From the NCBI RefSeq assembly GCF_019733355.1, contig NZ_JAIHLQ010000001.1:1-64000 (forward strand): DNA of 64,000 nucleotides, read 5' to 3'. The position numbers and the translations under genes were made by a program. Below are positions 8,632 to 16,591 of this stretch, piece after piece. How positions within the stretch are numbered: the first letter of the stretch is position 1; each line of letters starts with the position of its first letter. The notes beneath the pieces were generated by a model, which had not been told where the DNA came from, did not search any database, and was given only the letters and a program-made list of their open reading frames with translations. Source of the DNA: Pseudomonas baetica. Lineage in GTDB: Bacteria; Pseudomonadota; Gammaproteobacteria; Pseudomonadales; Pseudomonadaceae.

Positions 8632-8662
8632 AGGGTAAAACCTCTAGTTAAGTCAAGGTCAA
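8632..8662 (-). promoter_or_regulatory. SoxR-box promoter with 19-bp spacer
   Basis: On the minus strand, TTGACC (8657-8662) and TACCCT (8632-8637) are separated by 19 bp. This is the stretched spacing typical of MerR/SoxR-activated promoters. The dyad CCTCTAGTTAAGTCAAGG (8641-8658) fills the spacer and resembles the Pseudomonas SoxR box CCTCAAGTTAACTTGAGG. It should drive the ABM gene, and since soxR itself starts only 17 bp beyond the dyad, it may also autoregulate soxR. Confidence 0.82.
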
Positions 8663-8674
8663 GAGCTGTTTCAG

Positions 8675-9121
8675 ATGATCACCAAAGAAAACCTACACAA
8701 GCCGTTAACCGTGGGCGAAGTCGCGGCCCGCAGCGGCGTTGCAGTCACCGCCCTGCACTTTTATGAAGCCAAGGGGTTGATCAAGAGCCAGCGCAATGCT
8801 GGCAATCAGCGGCGTTATCCACGCGCAGTGCTACGGCGGGTAGCGCTGATCAAAGTTGCACAGCGCCTGGGCATTACGCTGGCGGAAATTGGCGAGGCAT
8901 TGAAAATCCTGCCGGATGATCGCGCCCCGACCGCGGCGCACTGGAAGATCCTGTCGCAGCAGTGGCAGCGCGAACTGGATGAGCGGATCAACCAACTGAC
9001 GCTGCTGCGCGACCGACTCAATGGCTGCATTGGTTGTGGCTGCCTGTCGATGGAGGCTTGTCCGCTGCGCAATCAGGGCGATGTGCTGGGAGAACAAGGG
9101 CCCGGGCCGCACTTTCTCTAA
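8675..9121 (+). CDS. soxR: Redox-sensing transcriptional activator SoxR
   Basis: A 148-residue MerR-family protein: winged helix-turn-helix at about residues 11-80 ([26 protein letters not shown]), a dimerisation helix, and the [2Fe-2S] cluster motif C118-x2-C121-x-C123-x5-C129 that defines SoxR. Oxidation of the cluster by redox-cycling drugs or phenazines activates promoters with elongated spacers. In pseudomonads SoxR controls a few detoxification genes rather than SoxS; the divergent ABM gene is the obvious target here. No strong ribosome site precedes the ATG. Confidence 0.93.
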   Translation: MITKENLHKPLTVGEVAARSGVAVTALHFYEAKGLIKSQRNAGNQRRYPRAVLRRVALIKVAQRLGITLAEIGEALKILPDDRAPTAAHWKILSQQWQRELDERINQLTLLRDRLNGCIGCGCLSMEACPLRNQGDVLGEQGPGPHFL

Positions 9122-9240
9122 TACCGATAATGGGTGCTGCTCGTCGGGCAAAAATCCTCGCCGCAAGGACAGTTCTATAGTGAATTTTCCACCTTTCGGG
9201 TGGAGCCACATCTCTTCGAATAAAAATCAGGGAGAACGTC

Positions 9241-9699
9241 ATGAGCATCAAGCCCATCCCGGAGGGGTATCACAGCATTACCCCATACCTGGGCATCCAA
9301 AAGGCCGCCGAGGCCATCGATTTCTATAAGAAAGCCTTCGGTGCCACCGAAGTCATGCGCCTGGCCATGCCCGATGGCGGCATCGGCCACGCGGAACTGC
9401 GTATCGGCGACAGCGCAATCATGCTCGGCTCGCCGTGTGATCAAGGGCCACTGAGCAGCCCCGACAAAGCGGTGTCGGTCGGTTTGCATCTGTATGTGAC
9501 TGATGTCGACAAATCATTTCAACGGGCGCTGGACGCCGGGGCGACGACGGTGTCCGAGGTCAAGGACCAGTTTTACGGTGATCGCAGCGGCACGTTGAAG
9601 GATCCCTATGGGCATTTGTGGTTTCTGGCCACACGCAAGGAGGATCTGACAGAGGAGCAGATCAGACAGCGGGCGATGGAGATGTTCAGTCAGGGTTAG
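9241..9699 (+). CDS. VOC-superfamily protein (PhnB/glyoxalase-like)
   Basis: A 152-residue protein made of two beta-alpha-beta-beta-beta modules of the vicinal oxygen chelate fold: IPEGYHSITPYLGIQKAAEAI near the start, and the second module around VSVGLHLYVTDVDKSFQRAL. The segment DPYGHLWFLATRKEDLTEEQI at the end is characteristic of the PhnB-like subgroup. A GGGAG site sits before the ATG. Function is not assignable beyond a possible small-molecule binding or metalloenzyme role; it stands alone between soxR and the fpv operon. Confidence 0.78.
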   Translation: MSIKPIPEGYHSITPYLGIQKAAEAIDFYKKAFGATEVMRLAMPDGGIGHAELRIGDSAIMLGSPCDQGPLSSPDKAVSVGLHLYVTDVDKSFQRALDAGATTVSEVKDQFYGDRSGTLKDPYGHLWFLATRKEDLTEEQIRQRAMEMFSQG

Positions 9700-9726
9700 A
9701 TTTTTGGGTGGCAGGTCTGGCCTCCT

Positions 9727-9751
9727 CACGAGTAAGCCCGCTCCCACAGGG
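9727..9751 (+). repeat. Single REP-type element
   Basis: A sequence of the Pseudomonas REP type (core GCCCGCTCCCACAGG) follows the VOC gene. Unlike the other copies in the window it is unpaired. The rest of the 294-bp gap (to 9993) is moderately AT-rich with a GATAAT and several T/A runs; I could not find an exact PvdS box there, although the fpv operon must start from it. Confidence 0.6.
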
Positions 9752-9993
9752 TTGTTTGGCGCGGTTGCTTCACCTGCCAGCGCTACTTACCGAGATCCCC
9801 AAGAGCAGTTCTGGATAATCGGGAGAATTGCGAAACATTTACTTTCATATCGTTTATCGGGATTTGCTTCGCTCATCCGTCTTATAGGGATACAGGCCTT
9901 TCGCGTAGGCAAAAGCCACGACTGCGCCTTTCAGGGACGCCAACTACGAAGCCCGTAGTCACGCGGCCTTTCACCGAATCAAGACGCGTAATC

Positions 9994-11193
9994 ATGTCGA
10001 AGAAATCCCGCTCCAAACTGTGGTTCCTGGCACATAGCTGGCTCGCCTTGCCCATCTGGTTTTTTGTCCTGATCGTCTGTGTGACTGGCACGCTGGCGGT
10101 CGTCAGCCAGGAGATAGTCTGGCTAGCCAACCCGCAAATGCGCGCCAGCCAGCCGTCGGACAATACCCCGCTGCTCAGTTATGACCAGATTCTAGCTGCG
10201 ATCAAAAAGGCCGAGCCCCAGACACGGGTGCAAAGCATCAGCCGTCCGGACGAATCACACTTTGCCCTTGATGTCGAAGTCAGCTACCCCGACGGGCGTT
10301 CACTGACGGTCTACGTCAACCCGTACACCGGCGTCATTCAGGGCACTGCGCCCGCCTTCGACTTCAAGGCTTTCACCCGCGCCCTGCATGGCTGGTGGCT
10401 GGTGCCATTCACCAACGGTTTCAGTTGGGGCTGGTATCTGGTGTCGTTTCTGGGCGTGCCCATGCTGGTGTCATTGATGACCGGATTGGTGGTCTACAAG
10501 CGCTTCTGGAAAGGTTTTCTGCGCCCGACCCTGCGTGTGCGCCACGGAGCACGCATCTTCTGGGGCGACTTCCATCGACTGTGCGGCATCTGGTCGATCT
10601 GGTTCATTGCGGTCATTTCCATCACCGGCATCTGGTTCCTGATCCGGGCGATTCTGTTTGATAACCAGATTTCCATCTCCAGCGAACCGATCATCCCGGC
10701 CATGTCCCGAGAAAGCGTACCCATTTCAGCGGCTGGCACGCCGCCGCCACGTATCAGCCTGGATCACGCCATCGAGATCGCTCAACAGAAGATTCCGGGG
10801 CTGCAAGCCAGTTTCGTCAGCCTGCCGGGTAACGCCTACAGCCACATGAGTGTCGGCGGTCGCGGCTGGTATCCATTGATGTTCCAGACCGCGACGCTCA
10901 ACCCGTACAACGGTGACCTGGCCGCTTTACGGTTGCTGTCCGATCGCTCCTCGCTGGAGTTCGTAACCGAATCCATGCGCCCGCTGCACACCGGTGACTT
11001 CGGCGGAATCTGGATCAAGCTGATCTGGTTTTTCTTCGGCCTGCTGCTGAGCATGATGGTGCTCAGCGGCTTGCTCATCTGGACCAAACGTACCGCCCTG
11101 GCGACCGCCAACGCGCTGAAGCGCGAGGACAAGAAAACCCGCATCAAGGCGCAAGCGGCCATGAGCCGTGAACCTTCGCAGGCCAGCCTGTGA
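9994..11193 (+). CDS. fpvG: FpvG, inner-membrane PepSY ferri-pyoverdine reductase component
   Basis: A 399-residue PepSY-associated membrane protein with about four transmembrane helices: residues 8-38 (WFLAHSWLALPIWFFVLIVC), two central ones near 145-165 and 205-228, and one at about 345-370. Histidines in the helices (HSWLALP, ALHGWWLVP, GDFHRLCGIWS, LHTGDFGG) are placed as in heme-binding or electron-transfer PepSY_TM proteins. In P. aeruginosa, FpvG reduces pyoverdine-bound Fe(III) in the periplasm to release iron. It is the first gene of an eight-gene operon and overlaps fpvH by the 4-bp GTGA. Identification rests on protein type plus complete gene order. Confidence 0.88.
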   Translation: MSKKSRSKLWFLAHSWLALPIWFFVLIVCVTGTLAVVSQEIVWLANPQMRASQPSDNTPLLSYDQILAAIKKAEPQTRVQSISRPDESHFALDVEVSYPDGRSLTVYVNPYTGVIQGTAPAFDFKAFTRALHGWWLVPFTNGFSWGWYLVSFLGVPMLVSLMTGLVVYKRFWKGFLRPTLRVRHGARIFWGDFHRLCGIWSIWFIAVISITGIWFLIRAILFDNQISISSEPIIPAMSRESVPISAAGTPPPRISLDHAIEIAQQKIPGLQASFVSLPGNAYSHMSVGGRGWYPLMFQTATLNPYNGDLAALRLLSDRSSLEFVTESMRPLHTGDFGGIWIKLIWFFFGLLLSMMVLSGLLIWTKRTALATANALKREDKKTRIKAQAAMSREPSQASL

Positions 11194-11732
11194 GCAAGTC
11201 CACCTTGATCAAGCGGCCATCCCGACTGTCTCGCTTCTGGCACAAGTGGCGGTTTCACATCAATGTTCTGCTGCTGTTGATCCCGTTGGGCTTCATGCCC
11301 AAATACTTCGCCGATGCCTCATTGTTTCGCGGCGATAGTGGCCTGGGTCAGCACGAGATCGGCGATATCCAGGTCGGGCCCTGGAGCCTGCGATTGGCCG
11401 AACTTCGTAATGAAGCCCCCATCCTCACGGGGCCGGCCGGCTATATGAAGAGCTTCAGCGCCGCCCTTTGCGATACCTGTATCGAACAGGTCAAGGCCAC
11501 CTATCTGCGCATCGGCAAGCCGCGCAGCCTGCGTACAGCCGGCGTGATCTTCTTCGGTACGCCTTACCGAATGGACACACAACTGCCGATCCCGGAAAAA
11601 ACCAAAGCTGACGCCGAACTGTGGATCACCCTGGAGGGCTGGGACGGCAGCATGCATCAGGCCTCGATTCCCCTGAGCCAGGCCTCCCCCGCCACCATTG
11701 CCTGGCTGAACAAACAAGGAGCCAACCCATGA
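11190..11732 (+). CDS. fpvH: FpvH, small inner-membrane partner of FpvG
   Basis: A 180-residue protein with one N-terminal membrane segment (about residues 22-40, INVLLLLIPLGFMPKYF) and a periplasmic remainder containing the pair CDTC near residue 93, a plausible metal or redox site. It starts at GTG overlapping the fpvG stop and ends overlapping the fpvJ start (ATGA), indicating translational coupling. In P. aeruginosa, FpvH assists FpvG in ferri-pyoverdine reduction. The name comes from gene order; the sequence itself has no general domain I recognise. Confidence 0.8.
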   Translation: MSKSTLIKRPSRLSRFWHKWRFHINVLLLLIPLGFMPKYFADASLFRGDSGLGQHEIGDIQVGPWSLRLAELRNEAPILTGPAGYMKSFSAALCDTCIEQVKATYLRIGKPRSLRTAGVIFFGTPYRMDTQLPIPEKTKADAELWITLEGWDGSMHQASIPLSQASPATIAWLNKQGANP

Positions 11733-12070
11733 GCCACGCTCAACGCCCTTCCCGTCTGCGACTGAGCGCCGCGCTGCTGGTACTGTGCGCCGGTTTCAGC
11801 GCCAGCGCCCTGGCGCACAACCCGATGTGCGAGTGCAAAGCCATTGATGCCGAACAGATCAAATGCACTGGCGGTTTCTCCGACGGCAGCGGCGCACCGG
11901 GGGTAACCCTCGACGTGATCGGCTACGACGAGACGATTCTGGTGCCGGGCAAACTCGGTAGCGACTCGACCCTGACCTTCAAGAAACCCGGCGCCGAGTT
12001 CTACGTGCTGTTCGACGCCGGTCCCGGGCATGTCGTGGAAATCGACCAAGCGGACATCGAGGCACCATGA
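11729..12070 (+). CDS. fpvJ: FpvJ, small periplasmic protein
   Basis: A 113-residue protein with a signal peptide probably cleaved after SASALA (about residue 29). The mature protein begins HNPMCECKAI, with a CEC motif and another cysteine in IKCTGG that could bind iron or form disulfides. The remaining beta-rich sequence resembles small periplasmic domains. It overlaps fpvH by 4 bp and fpvK by 4 bp. In P. aeruginosa, FpvJ belongs to the complex that links reduction by FpvG to the ABC transporter; the detailed role here is inferred. Confidence 0.8.
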   Translation: MSHAQRPSRLRLSAALLVLCAGFSASALAHNPMCECKAIDAEQIKCTGGFSDGSGAPGVTLDVIGYDETILVPGKLGSDSTLTFKKPGAEFYVLFDAGPGHVVEIDQADIEAP

Positions 12071-12642
12071 GTACGCCAACCACCCAAGTTGTGCGCCCGG
12101 CAGGAGCCGGCCATGAAACCCTCAACGTGTTGCTGATGTGCCTGTTGATCCTCGCGATAGCAGGGTCCGTGGTGGCATGGCGCAGGGTTTCCCACGAACC
12201 GGAGCCTGTTGCCAGCCATCAGTTCGATGCCCGGCGCGACCTCAGCGCCGCCGAGCAGGGCATTTATGCCGATCTGCGCGTGACGCTGGACGAAATCCAG
12301 TTGCTGCGCGAAGAACAGAAAACCCTGCCGTCCCCACAAGGCCTGGCCGATGAAGGTTTCGCCCCGTTTGCTCAGGACGTCAGCGCGATCAGCCGTGGCG
12401 GCCATGCCTGGCAAATACTCGCGGACAGCGCCTACTTCGGCCATAGCCAGACACCCGCCGTCGCCGGTTCGTTTCTGATGCGCGTAGCCGCCGATGACAA
12501 GGCGGCACCGGATATCTGGCTCAATCGTGATGCGGGTCTGCAAGCCCCATCGGAGCTGACCGACACCGCCCTGTCCGCCGCTGGGTGGAAACAGATCGTC
12601 GCGCAATACGATGCCGGGGTTACCCGCGAACATCGTCATTGA
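12067..12642 (+). CDS. fpvK: FpvK, membrane-anchored accessory protein
   Basis: A 191-residue protein with a single transmembrane helix at about residues 21-40 (LNVLLMCLLILAIAGSVVAW) and a periplasmic part with a helical stretch (EQGIYADLRVTLDEIQLLREEQ). There is no recognisable enzymatic domain. Its position, between FpvJ and the binding protein FpvC with ATGA coupling to fpvJ, matches PA2406/FpvK of the ferri-pyoverdine reduction complex. Name assigned by synteny. Confidence 0.78.
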   Translation: MSTPTTQVVRPAGAGHETLNVLLMCLLILAIAGSVVAWRRVSHEPEPVASHQFDARRDLSAAEQGIYADLRVTLDEIQLLREEQKTLPSPQGLADEGFAPFAQDVSAISRGGHAWQILADSAYFGHSQTPAVAGSFLMRVAADDKAAPDIWLNRDAGLQAPSELTDTALSAAGWKQIVAQYDAGVTREHRH

Positions 12643-12677
12643 TTCCTCGCCCTTATTCGAGAGAAGACCGCTTGCCC

Positions 12678-13607
12678 ATGTCTATTTCATCGCCTCGCCG
12701 TCCGTTGTTACGTTTGTTTCTAGCGGGCCTTTGCGCCTGCCTGCTGAGCCCGCTGGCGAGCGCCGATCCGGCCAAACGCCTGCGCATCGGCATCACCTTG
12801 CACCCTTATTACAGCTATGTGGCGAACATCGTTGGCGACAAGGCTGAGGTCGTGCCGCTGATTCCTGCGGGTTTCAATCCGCACGCCTACGAACCACGGG
12901 CCGAGGACATCAAACGTATCAGCGGTCTGGATGTGATCGTGCTCAACGGTGTCGGCCATGATGATTTCGCCGACCGCATGATCGCGGCCAGCGAAACGCC
13001 GAACGTCAACACCATCGAAGCCAACGAAAACGTGCCGCTGCTGGCCGCCACCGGGGTCGCCGCACGCGGTGCCGGCAAAGTCGTGAATCCGCATACGTTC
13101 CTGTCGATCAGCGCCTCTATCGCGCAGGTCAACAACATCGCCCGCGAGCTGGGCAAACTCGATCCGGACAACGCCAAGACCTACACCCAAAATGCCCGCG
13201 CCTACGGCAAACGTCTGCGGCAGATGCGTGCCGATGCGCTCGCCAAACTGACCCAGGCACCCAACGCCGAATTGCGCGTCGCCACTGTTCACGCCGCTTA
13301 TGACTACCTGCTGCGCGAATTCGGCCTGGAAGTGACCGCGGTGGTTGAGCCGGCCCACGGTATTGAACCAAGCCCGAGCCAGTTGAAAAAGACCATCGAC
13401 CAGTTGCGCGAACTGGACGTAAAAGTGATTTTCTCGGAAATGGACTTCCCGTCCACTTACGTCGACACCATTCAGCGTGAGTCAGGCGTGAAGCTGTACC
13501 CGCTGTCGCACATTTCTTACGGTGAATACGCGGCAGACAAGTACGAAAAGGAAATGACCGGCAACCTCAACACCGTGGTTCGGGCGATTCAGGAGTCCGG
13601 CGCATGA
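12678..13607 (+). CDS. fpvC: FpvC, periplasmic metal-binding protein of the pyoverdine-iron ABC importer
   Basis: A cluster A-I (ZnuA/TroA-type) solute-binding protein of 309 residues with a signal peptide ending near LASADP (residue about 27). Candidate metal ligands include histidines in ITLHPYYSY, PAGFNPHAYEPRAED, VVNPHTFLS and ATVHAAYDYL, plus a late aspartate or glutamate (SEMDFPSTY). The long central helix between the lobes is visible (LGKLDPDNAKTYTQNARAYGKRLRQ). It delivers released iron to FpvDE. Start at 12678 chosen for the signal peptide; it overlaps fpvD by 4 bp. Confidence 0.9.
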   Translation: MSISSPRRPLLRLFLAGLCACLLSPLASADPAKRLRIGITLHPYYSYVANIVGDKAEVVPLIPAGFNPHAYEPRAEDIKRISGLDVIVLNGVGHDDFADRMIAASETPNVNTIEANENVPLLAATGVAARGAGKVVNPHTFLSISASIAQVNNIARELGKLDPDNAKTYTQNARAYGKRLRQMRADALAKLTQAPNAELRVATVHAAYDYLLREFGLEVTAVVEPAHGIEPSPSQLKKTIDQLRELDVKVIFSEMDFPSTYVDTIQRESGVKLYPLSHISYGEYAADKYEKEMTGNLNTVVRAIQESGA

Positions 13608-14383
13608 CGATAAAAGAACCCCTTTCTGACGCATCCAGATCCGCTGTGAGAGCGAGCTTGCTCGCACAGGTTTCGGGGCCGACGCTGGATTTTGCCGAAG
13701 TCAGTCTGACGCTGGGGCGCACCACGATTCTCGACAACGTAACCTTTGAGGTGCAGCCCGGCAGCGTGCATGCACTGGTCGGTCCCAACGGGGGTGGCAA
13801 GAGCTCGCTGATCAAGACGTTGCTGGGGCAAATGCCGCATCAGGGGCAGTTGAGCCTGCAATGGCCCGGCATGCCCGGCACCATCGGCTACGTCCCGCAG
13901 GCGCTGGAATTTGATCGCGGTTTGCCGATGACAGTCGACGATTTCATGGCCGCCATGTGCCAGCGCCGGCCGGCGTTTCTCGGTTTGAGCAAGCGCTACG
14001 CCGGCGCCATCGGTGCGGCACTGGAGCGCGTCGGCATGCAGGACAAACGCAAACGCCGCATGGGCGCGCTGTCCGGCGGTGAACGTCAGCGAGTGCTCCT
14101 CGCGCAAGGGCTGATCCCGGCGCCGCAACTGCTGGTGCTCGACGAGCCCATGTCAGCTCTGGACGAAGCAGGGATTCAGGTGTTCGAACGCCTGCTCGGC
14201 GACTGGCGCGCAGCGGGCATCACCGTGCTGTGGATCGAACATGATCTGGACGCGGTCGGGCGTCTGGCCGACCGCGTCACCGGTCTCAACCGTCGCGTGC
14301 TGTTCGACGCCACACCGCAACAGGCATTGACTCCGGAACGCCTGCTGAGTTTGTTTTCGACCCATCCACGGAGCGTTGCCTGA
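13604..14383 (+). CDS. fpvD: FpvD, ABC transporter ATPase
   Basis: A 259-residue cytosolic ATPase. Walker A is GPNGGGKSS (near residue 66), the signature LSGGERQRVLLAQG, Walker B LLVLDEPMSALD and the switch histidine in WIEHDLD. The N-terminal 25 residues before the ABC core are unusual: residues about 14-22 are encoded by a REP-type palindrome (see 13644-13669). It overlaps fpvC by 4 bp and fpvE by 1 bp. It powers iron import from the periplasm with FpvE and the two binding proteins. Confidence 0.9.
   Translation: MTIKEPLSDASRSAVRASLLAQVSGPTLDFAEVSLTLGRTTILDNVTFEVQPGSVHALVGPNGGGKSSLIKTLLGQMPHQGQLSLQWPGMPGTIGYVPQALEFDRGLPMTVDDFMAAMCQRRPAFLGLSKRYAGAIGAALERVGMQDKRKRRMGALSGGERQRVLLAQGLIPAPQLLVLDEPMSALDEAGIQVFERLLGDWRAAGITVLWIEHDLDAVGRLADRVTGLNRRVLFDATPQQALTPERLLSLFSTHPRSVA
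13644..13669 (+). repeat. REP-type palindrome inside the fpvD coding sequence
   Basis: A 26-bp palindrome with the arms CTGTGAGAGCGAGC and GCTCGCACAG closely matches the intergenic REP elements elsewhere in the window (which read GTGGGAGCGAGC or similar). Here it is read in frame and encodes a short arginine/alanine/leucine segment ahead of the ATPase core. It looks like a mobile palindrome that landed at the start of the gene without breaking it. Confidence 0.7.
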
Positions 14384-15282
14384 TGAGTTATGAAGCCTTT
14401 CGTCTGATGGTCCAGGGCTGGGCCTCCTCCGGTTACCTGCCCGAAGCGCTGGCCTATGGTTTTGTGGTCAATGCATTGCTTGCCGGTCTGTTGATCGGCC
14501 CGGTACTCGGTGGCCTCGGCACGCTGGTGGTGGTCAAGCGCTTCGCGTTTTTCTCGGAGGCGGTGGGCCATGCGGCGCTGACCGGTGTGGCCATCGGCAT
14601 CCTGCTCGGCGAACCCTACACCGGACCTTACGGCAGCCTGTTCGGTTACTGCCTGCTGTTCGGCATCCTGCTCAATTACCTGCGCAACCGCACCGGCCTG
14701 GCACCAGACACCCTGATCGGCGTGTTCCTGTCAGTGTCGCTGGCACTGGGCGCGAGTCTGCTGCTGATTCTGGCGGGTAAGATCAACGTGCACATTCTGG
14801 AAAACGTGCTGTTCGGTTCGGTGTTGACCGTCAACGGCAACGATCTGGCAGTGCTGGCCATCGTCGGTTCGCTGGTCATGGCGCTGGCCCTGCCGCTTTA
14901 CAACCGCATCATGCTCGCCAGTTTCAACCCGCAACTGGCCGCCGTGCGCGGCGTGGCCGTAAAGACTCTGGATTACCTGTTCGTGATTCTGGTGACACTG
15001 ATCACCGTCGCGGCCGTGAAAGTCATCGGCGCAATTCTGGTGGGTGCCCTGCTGGTGATTCCTGCGGCGGCCGCGCGGTTACTCAGCCAGTCGCTGAAGG
15101 GCTTTTTCTGGTGCTCGGTATTGATTGCCACCATCAGCACTTTGTGCGGCATTCTCGCGCCGATCGTGTTCGATCTGCCGATTCCGTCCGGCGCCGCGAT
15201 CATTCTGGTCGCTGGCATCGCCTTCGCCCTCGCCGCCATTGCGCGCGGTGTCGTCCCCAGTCTGAAAGGGAACCTTGGATAA
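14383..15282 (+). CDS. fpvE: FpvE, ABC transporter permease (ZnuB/MntB type)
   Basis: A 299-residue integral membrane protein with about eight to nine helices and the ABC-3 family signatures GGLGTLVVVKRFAFFSEAVGHAALTG (about residues 42-67) and LVGALLVIPAAAARLLSQS (about 215-233). This permease family carries divalent metals, which fits Fe(II) released after FpvG-dependent reduction. It overlaps fpvD by one base (TGATG) and fpvF follows directly after its stop codon. Confidence 0.9.
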   Translation: MSYEAFRLMVQGWASSGYLPEALAYGFVVNALLAGLLIGPVLGGLGTLVVVKRFAFFSEAVGHAALTGVAIGILLGEPYTGPYGSLFGYCLLFGILLNYLRNRTGLAPDTLIGVFLSVSLALGASLLLILAGKINVHILENVLFGSVLTVNGNDLAVLAIVGSLVMALALPLYNRIMLASFNPQLAAVRGVAVKTLDYLFVILVTLITVAAVKVIGAILVGALLVIPAAAARLLSQSLKGFFWCSVLIATISTLCGILAPIVFDLPIPSGAAIILVAGIAFALAAIARGVVPSLKGNLG

Positions 15283-16197
15283 ATGGCTTTTTCATTGCGC
15301 AACCTGACGTTGGCCATGGCCCTGTGCGGCGTGGTCTCGCCCCCTCTGATGGCCGCCGAAAGCACCAAACCCCTGCGAGTGCTGACCTCACTGCCAATCA
15401 CCTATGGCCTGAGCGAGGTGCTGCTCAAAGGCACCGACATCAGCCTGGAACGTGCGGCACCGGTCAACCTGCCGGGCAGTCGCCAAACCGCCTACTTCAC
15501 CGGGCGCGGCGCGCCGGCGTTGAGCAAACTGGCAACCGGCGCCGATGCGGTGATCGGTGTGCGCTCGTTGTGGGCCGATGATCCGCTGTACCCGATCGCC
15601 CGCCGCAGCAACATCCGTATCGTTGAAGTCGATGCTGCCCGTCCGGTCGACGGCGCCCTGCCCGGCATCGCTGTGCAACCGGGGTCGAAGGTCGATGGTT
15701 TGAACAGTCAGCCATGGCTGGCGAGCAACAACATGGGACGCATGGCCGACGTGATGGCCGCCGATCTGGTGCGTTTGGCACCGACCGCCAAGCCGAAGAT
15801 CGAGGCGAATCTGGCGGAGCTGAAACAGCGCTTGCTCAAGCTCAGCGCCGACAGCGAAGCGCGTCTGGCCAGTACCGATAATCTGAGTGTGATGAGCTTG
15901 AGTGATCACTTCGGGTATCTGATCAGCAGCCTGAACCTGGAACTGATCGCTCAGGATCCGCGCCCTGATGCTGACTGGACGCCGGAAGATCTGAAGCAAC
16001 TGACGGCGACGCTAAAAGACAATGAGGTGGCGGTGGTATTGCACCATCGACAGCCGTCGGAGGCGGTAAAAGCGGCAATTGCTGAATCGGGCGGTCGGCT
16101 GTTGGTCTTGAGTACAGATGCGGCGGACCCGGTGGCTGAGCTGGAAGGCAATGTCGACGCCCTGATCAAGGGGCTGAGTGCAGTTACAGCGCATTAA
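15283..16197 (+). CDS. fpvF: FpvF, second metal-binding protein of the importer
   Basis: A 304-residue cluster A-I binding protein with a signal peptide ending near PPLMAAE (residue about 25). It is divergent from FpvC and lacks the clear histidine set: the ligand positions show ITYGLSEV in place of HPY-type motifs. HFGYLISSLNLELI and VVLHHRQPSE keep some histidines. In P. aeruginosa, FpvC and FpvF form a complex, FpvF binding pyoverdine and FpvC the metal; the weak metal site here agrees with that split. Last gene of the operon, followed by a strong terminator. Confidence 0.87.
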   Translation: MAFSLRNLTLAMALCGVVSPPLMAAESTKPLRVLTSLPITYGLSEVLLKGTDISLERAAPVNLPGSRQTAYFTGRGAPALSKLATGADAVIGVRSLWADDPLYPIARRSNIRIVEVDAARPVDGALPGIAVQPGSKVDGLNSQPWLASNNMGRMADVMAADLVRLAPTAKPKIEANLAELKQRLLKLSADSEARLASTDNLSVMSLSDHFGYLISSLNLELIAQDPRPDADWTPEDLKQLTATLKDNEVAVVLHHRQPSEAVKAAIAESGGRLLVLSTDAADPVAELEGNVDALIKGLSAVTAH

Positions 16198-16228
16198 CGC
16201 TCTGCATGATCAAATCCCGGAAATGACA

Positions 16229-16269
16229 AAACCCGCTGACTGCATCCAGTCCAGCGGGTTTCTTTTTTT
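16229..16269. terminator. Bidirectional rho-independent terminator between fpvF and mbtH
   Basis: A perfect 10-bp stem AAACCCGCTG / CAGCGGGTTT (16229-16238 and 16252-16261) with an extended inner pairing is followed by CTTTTTTTT on the plus strand. On the minus strand the stem is followed by TTTTGTCATTT. It serves the end of the fpv operon and the convergent mbtH gene. Confidence 0.9.
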
Positions 16270-16280
16270 TGCCCGGCAGC

Positions 16281-16505
16281 TTATTGAGCGGCTGTCAGAC
16301 CTTCCATCTTCTGACGCAGGCTCAGCGGACGCATGTCAGTCCAGACTTCCTCGATGTAGGCCAGGCATTCCTTCTTCAGGCCGCTCTTGCCCACGGTGCG
16401 CCAACCCTCTGGCACGGCCTTGTAATCCGGCCAGATCGAGTACTGCTCTTCGTGGTTGACCACGACCTGAAAGAGGATGTCCTCGCGGTCGAATACTGAC
16501 GTCAT
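16281..16505 (-). CDS. MbtH-like protein of pyoverdine synthesis
   Basis: A 74-residue protein with all MbtH hallmarks: [19 protein letters not shown] and [16 protein letters not shown]. MbtH proteins bind NRPS adenylation domains and help them fold and work. It corresponds to PA2412, required for normal pyoverdine production. A GGAGA site precedes the ATG. It lies 83 bp downstream of pvdH and has its own iron-starvation box. Tyr- and Dab-activating modules of PvdL are likely clients. Confidence 0.93.
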   Translation of the reverse strand: MTSVFDREDILFQVVVNHEEQYSIWPDYKAVPEGWRTVGKSGLKKECLAYIEEVWTDMRPLSLRQKMEGLTAAQ

Positions 16506-16567
16506 GCTGATTCTCCATCGTTGTAAGGGTGGGCTGCTCGAAGGGTGCAGCCGGGTATGTAGAAAGA

Positions 16568-16591
16568 ACGTTCGGCGTGGTGAGAAATTTA
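16568..16591 (-). promoter_or_regulatory. PvdS iron-starvation box for mbtH, overlapping the pvdH stop codon
   Basis: On the minus strand TAAAT (16587-16591), 16 bases, CGT (16568-16570) exactly fits the PvdS promoter motif TAAAT-N16-CGT. The TAA of the box is the stop codon of pvdH. It lies 63 bp before the mbtH ATG. Confidence 0.85.
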
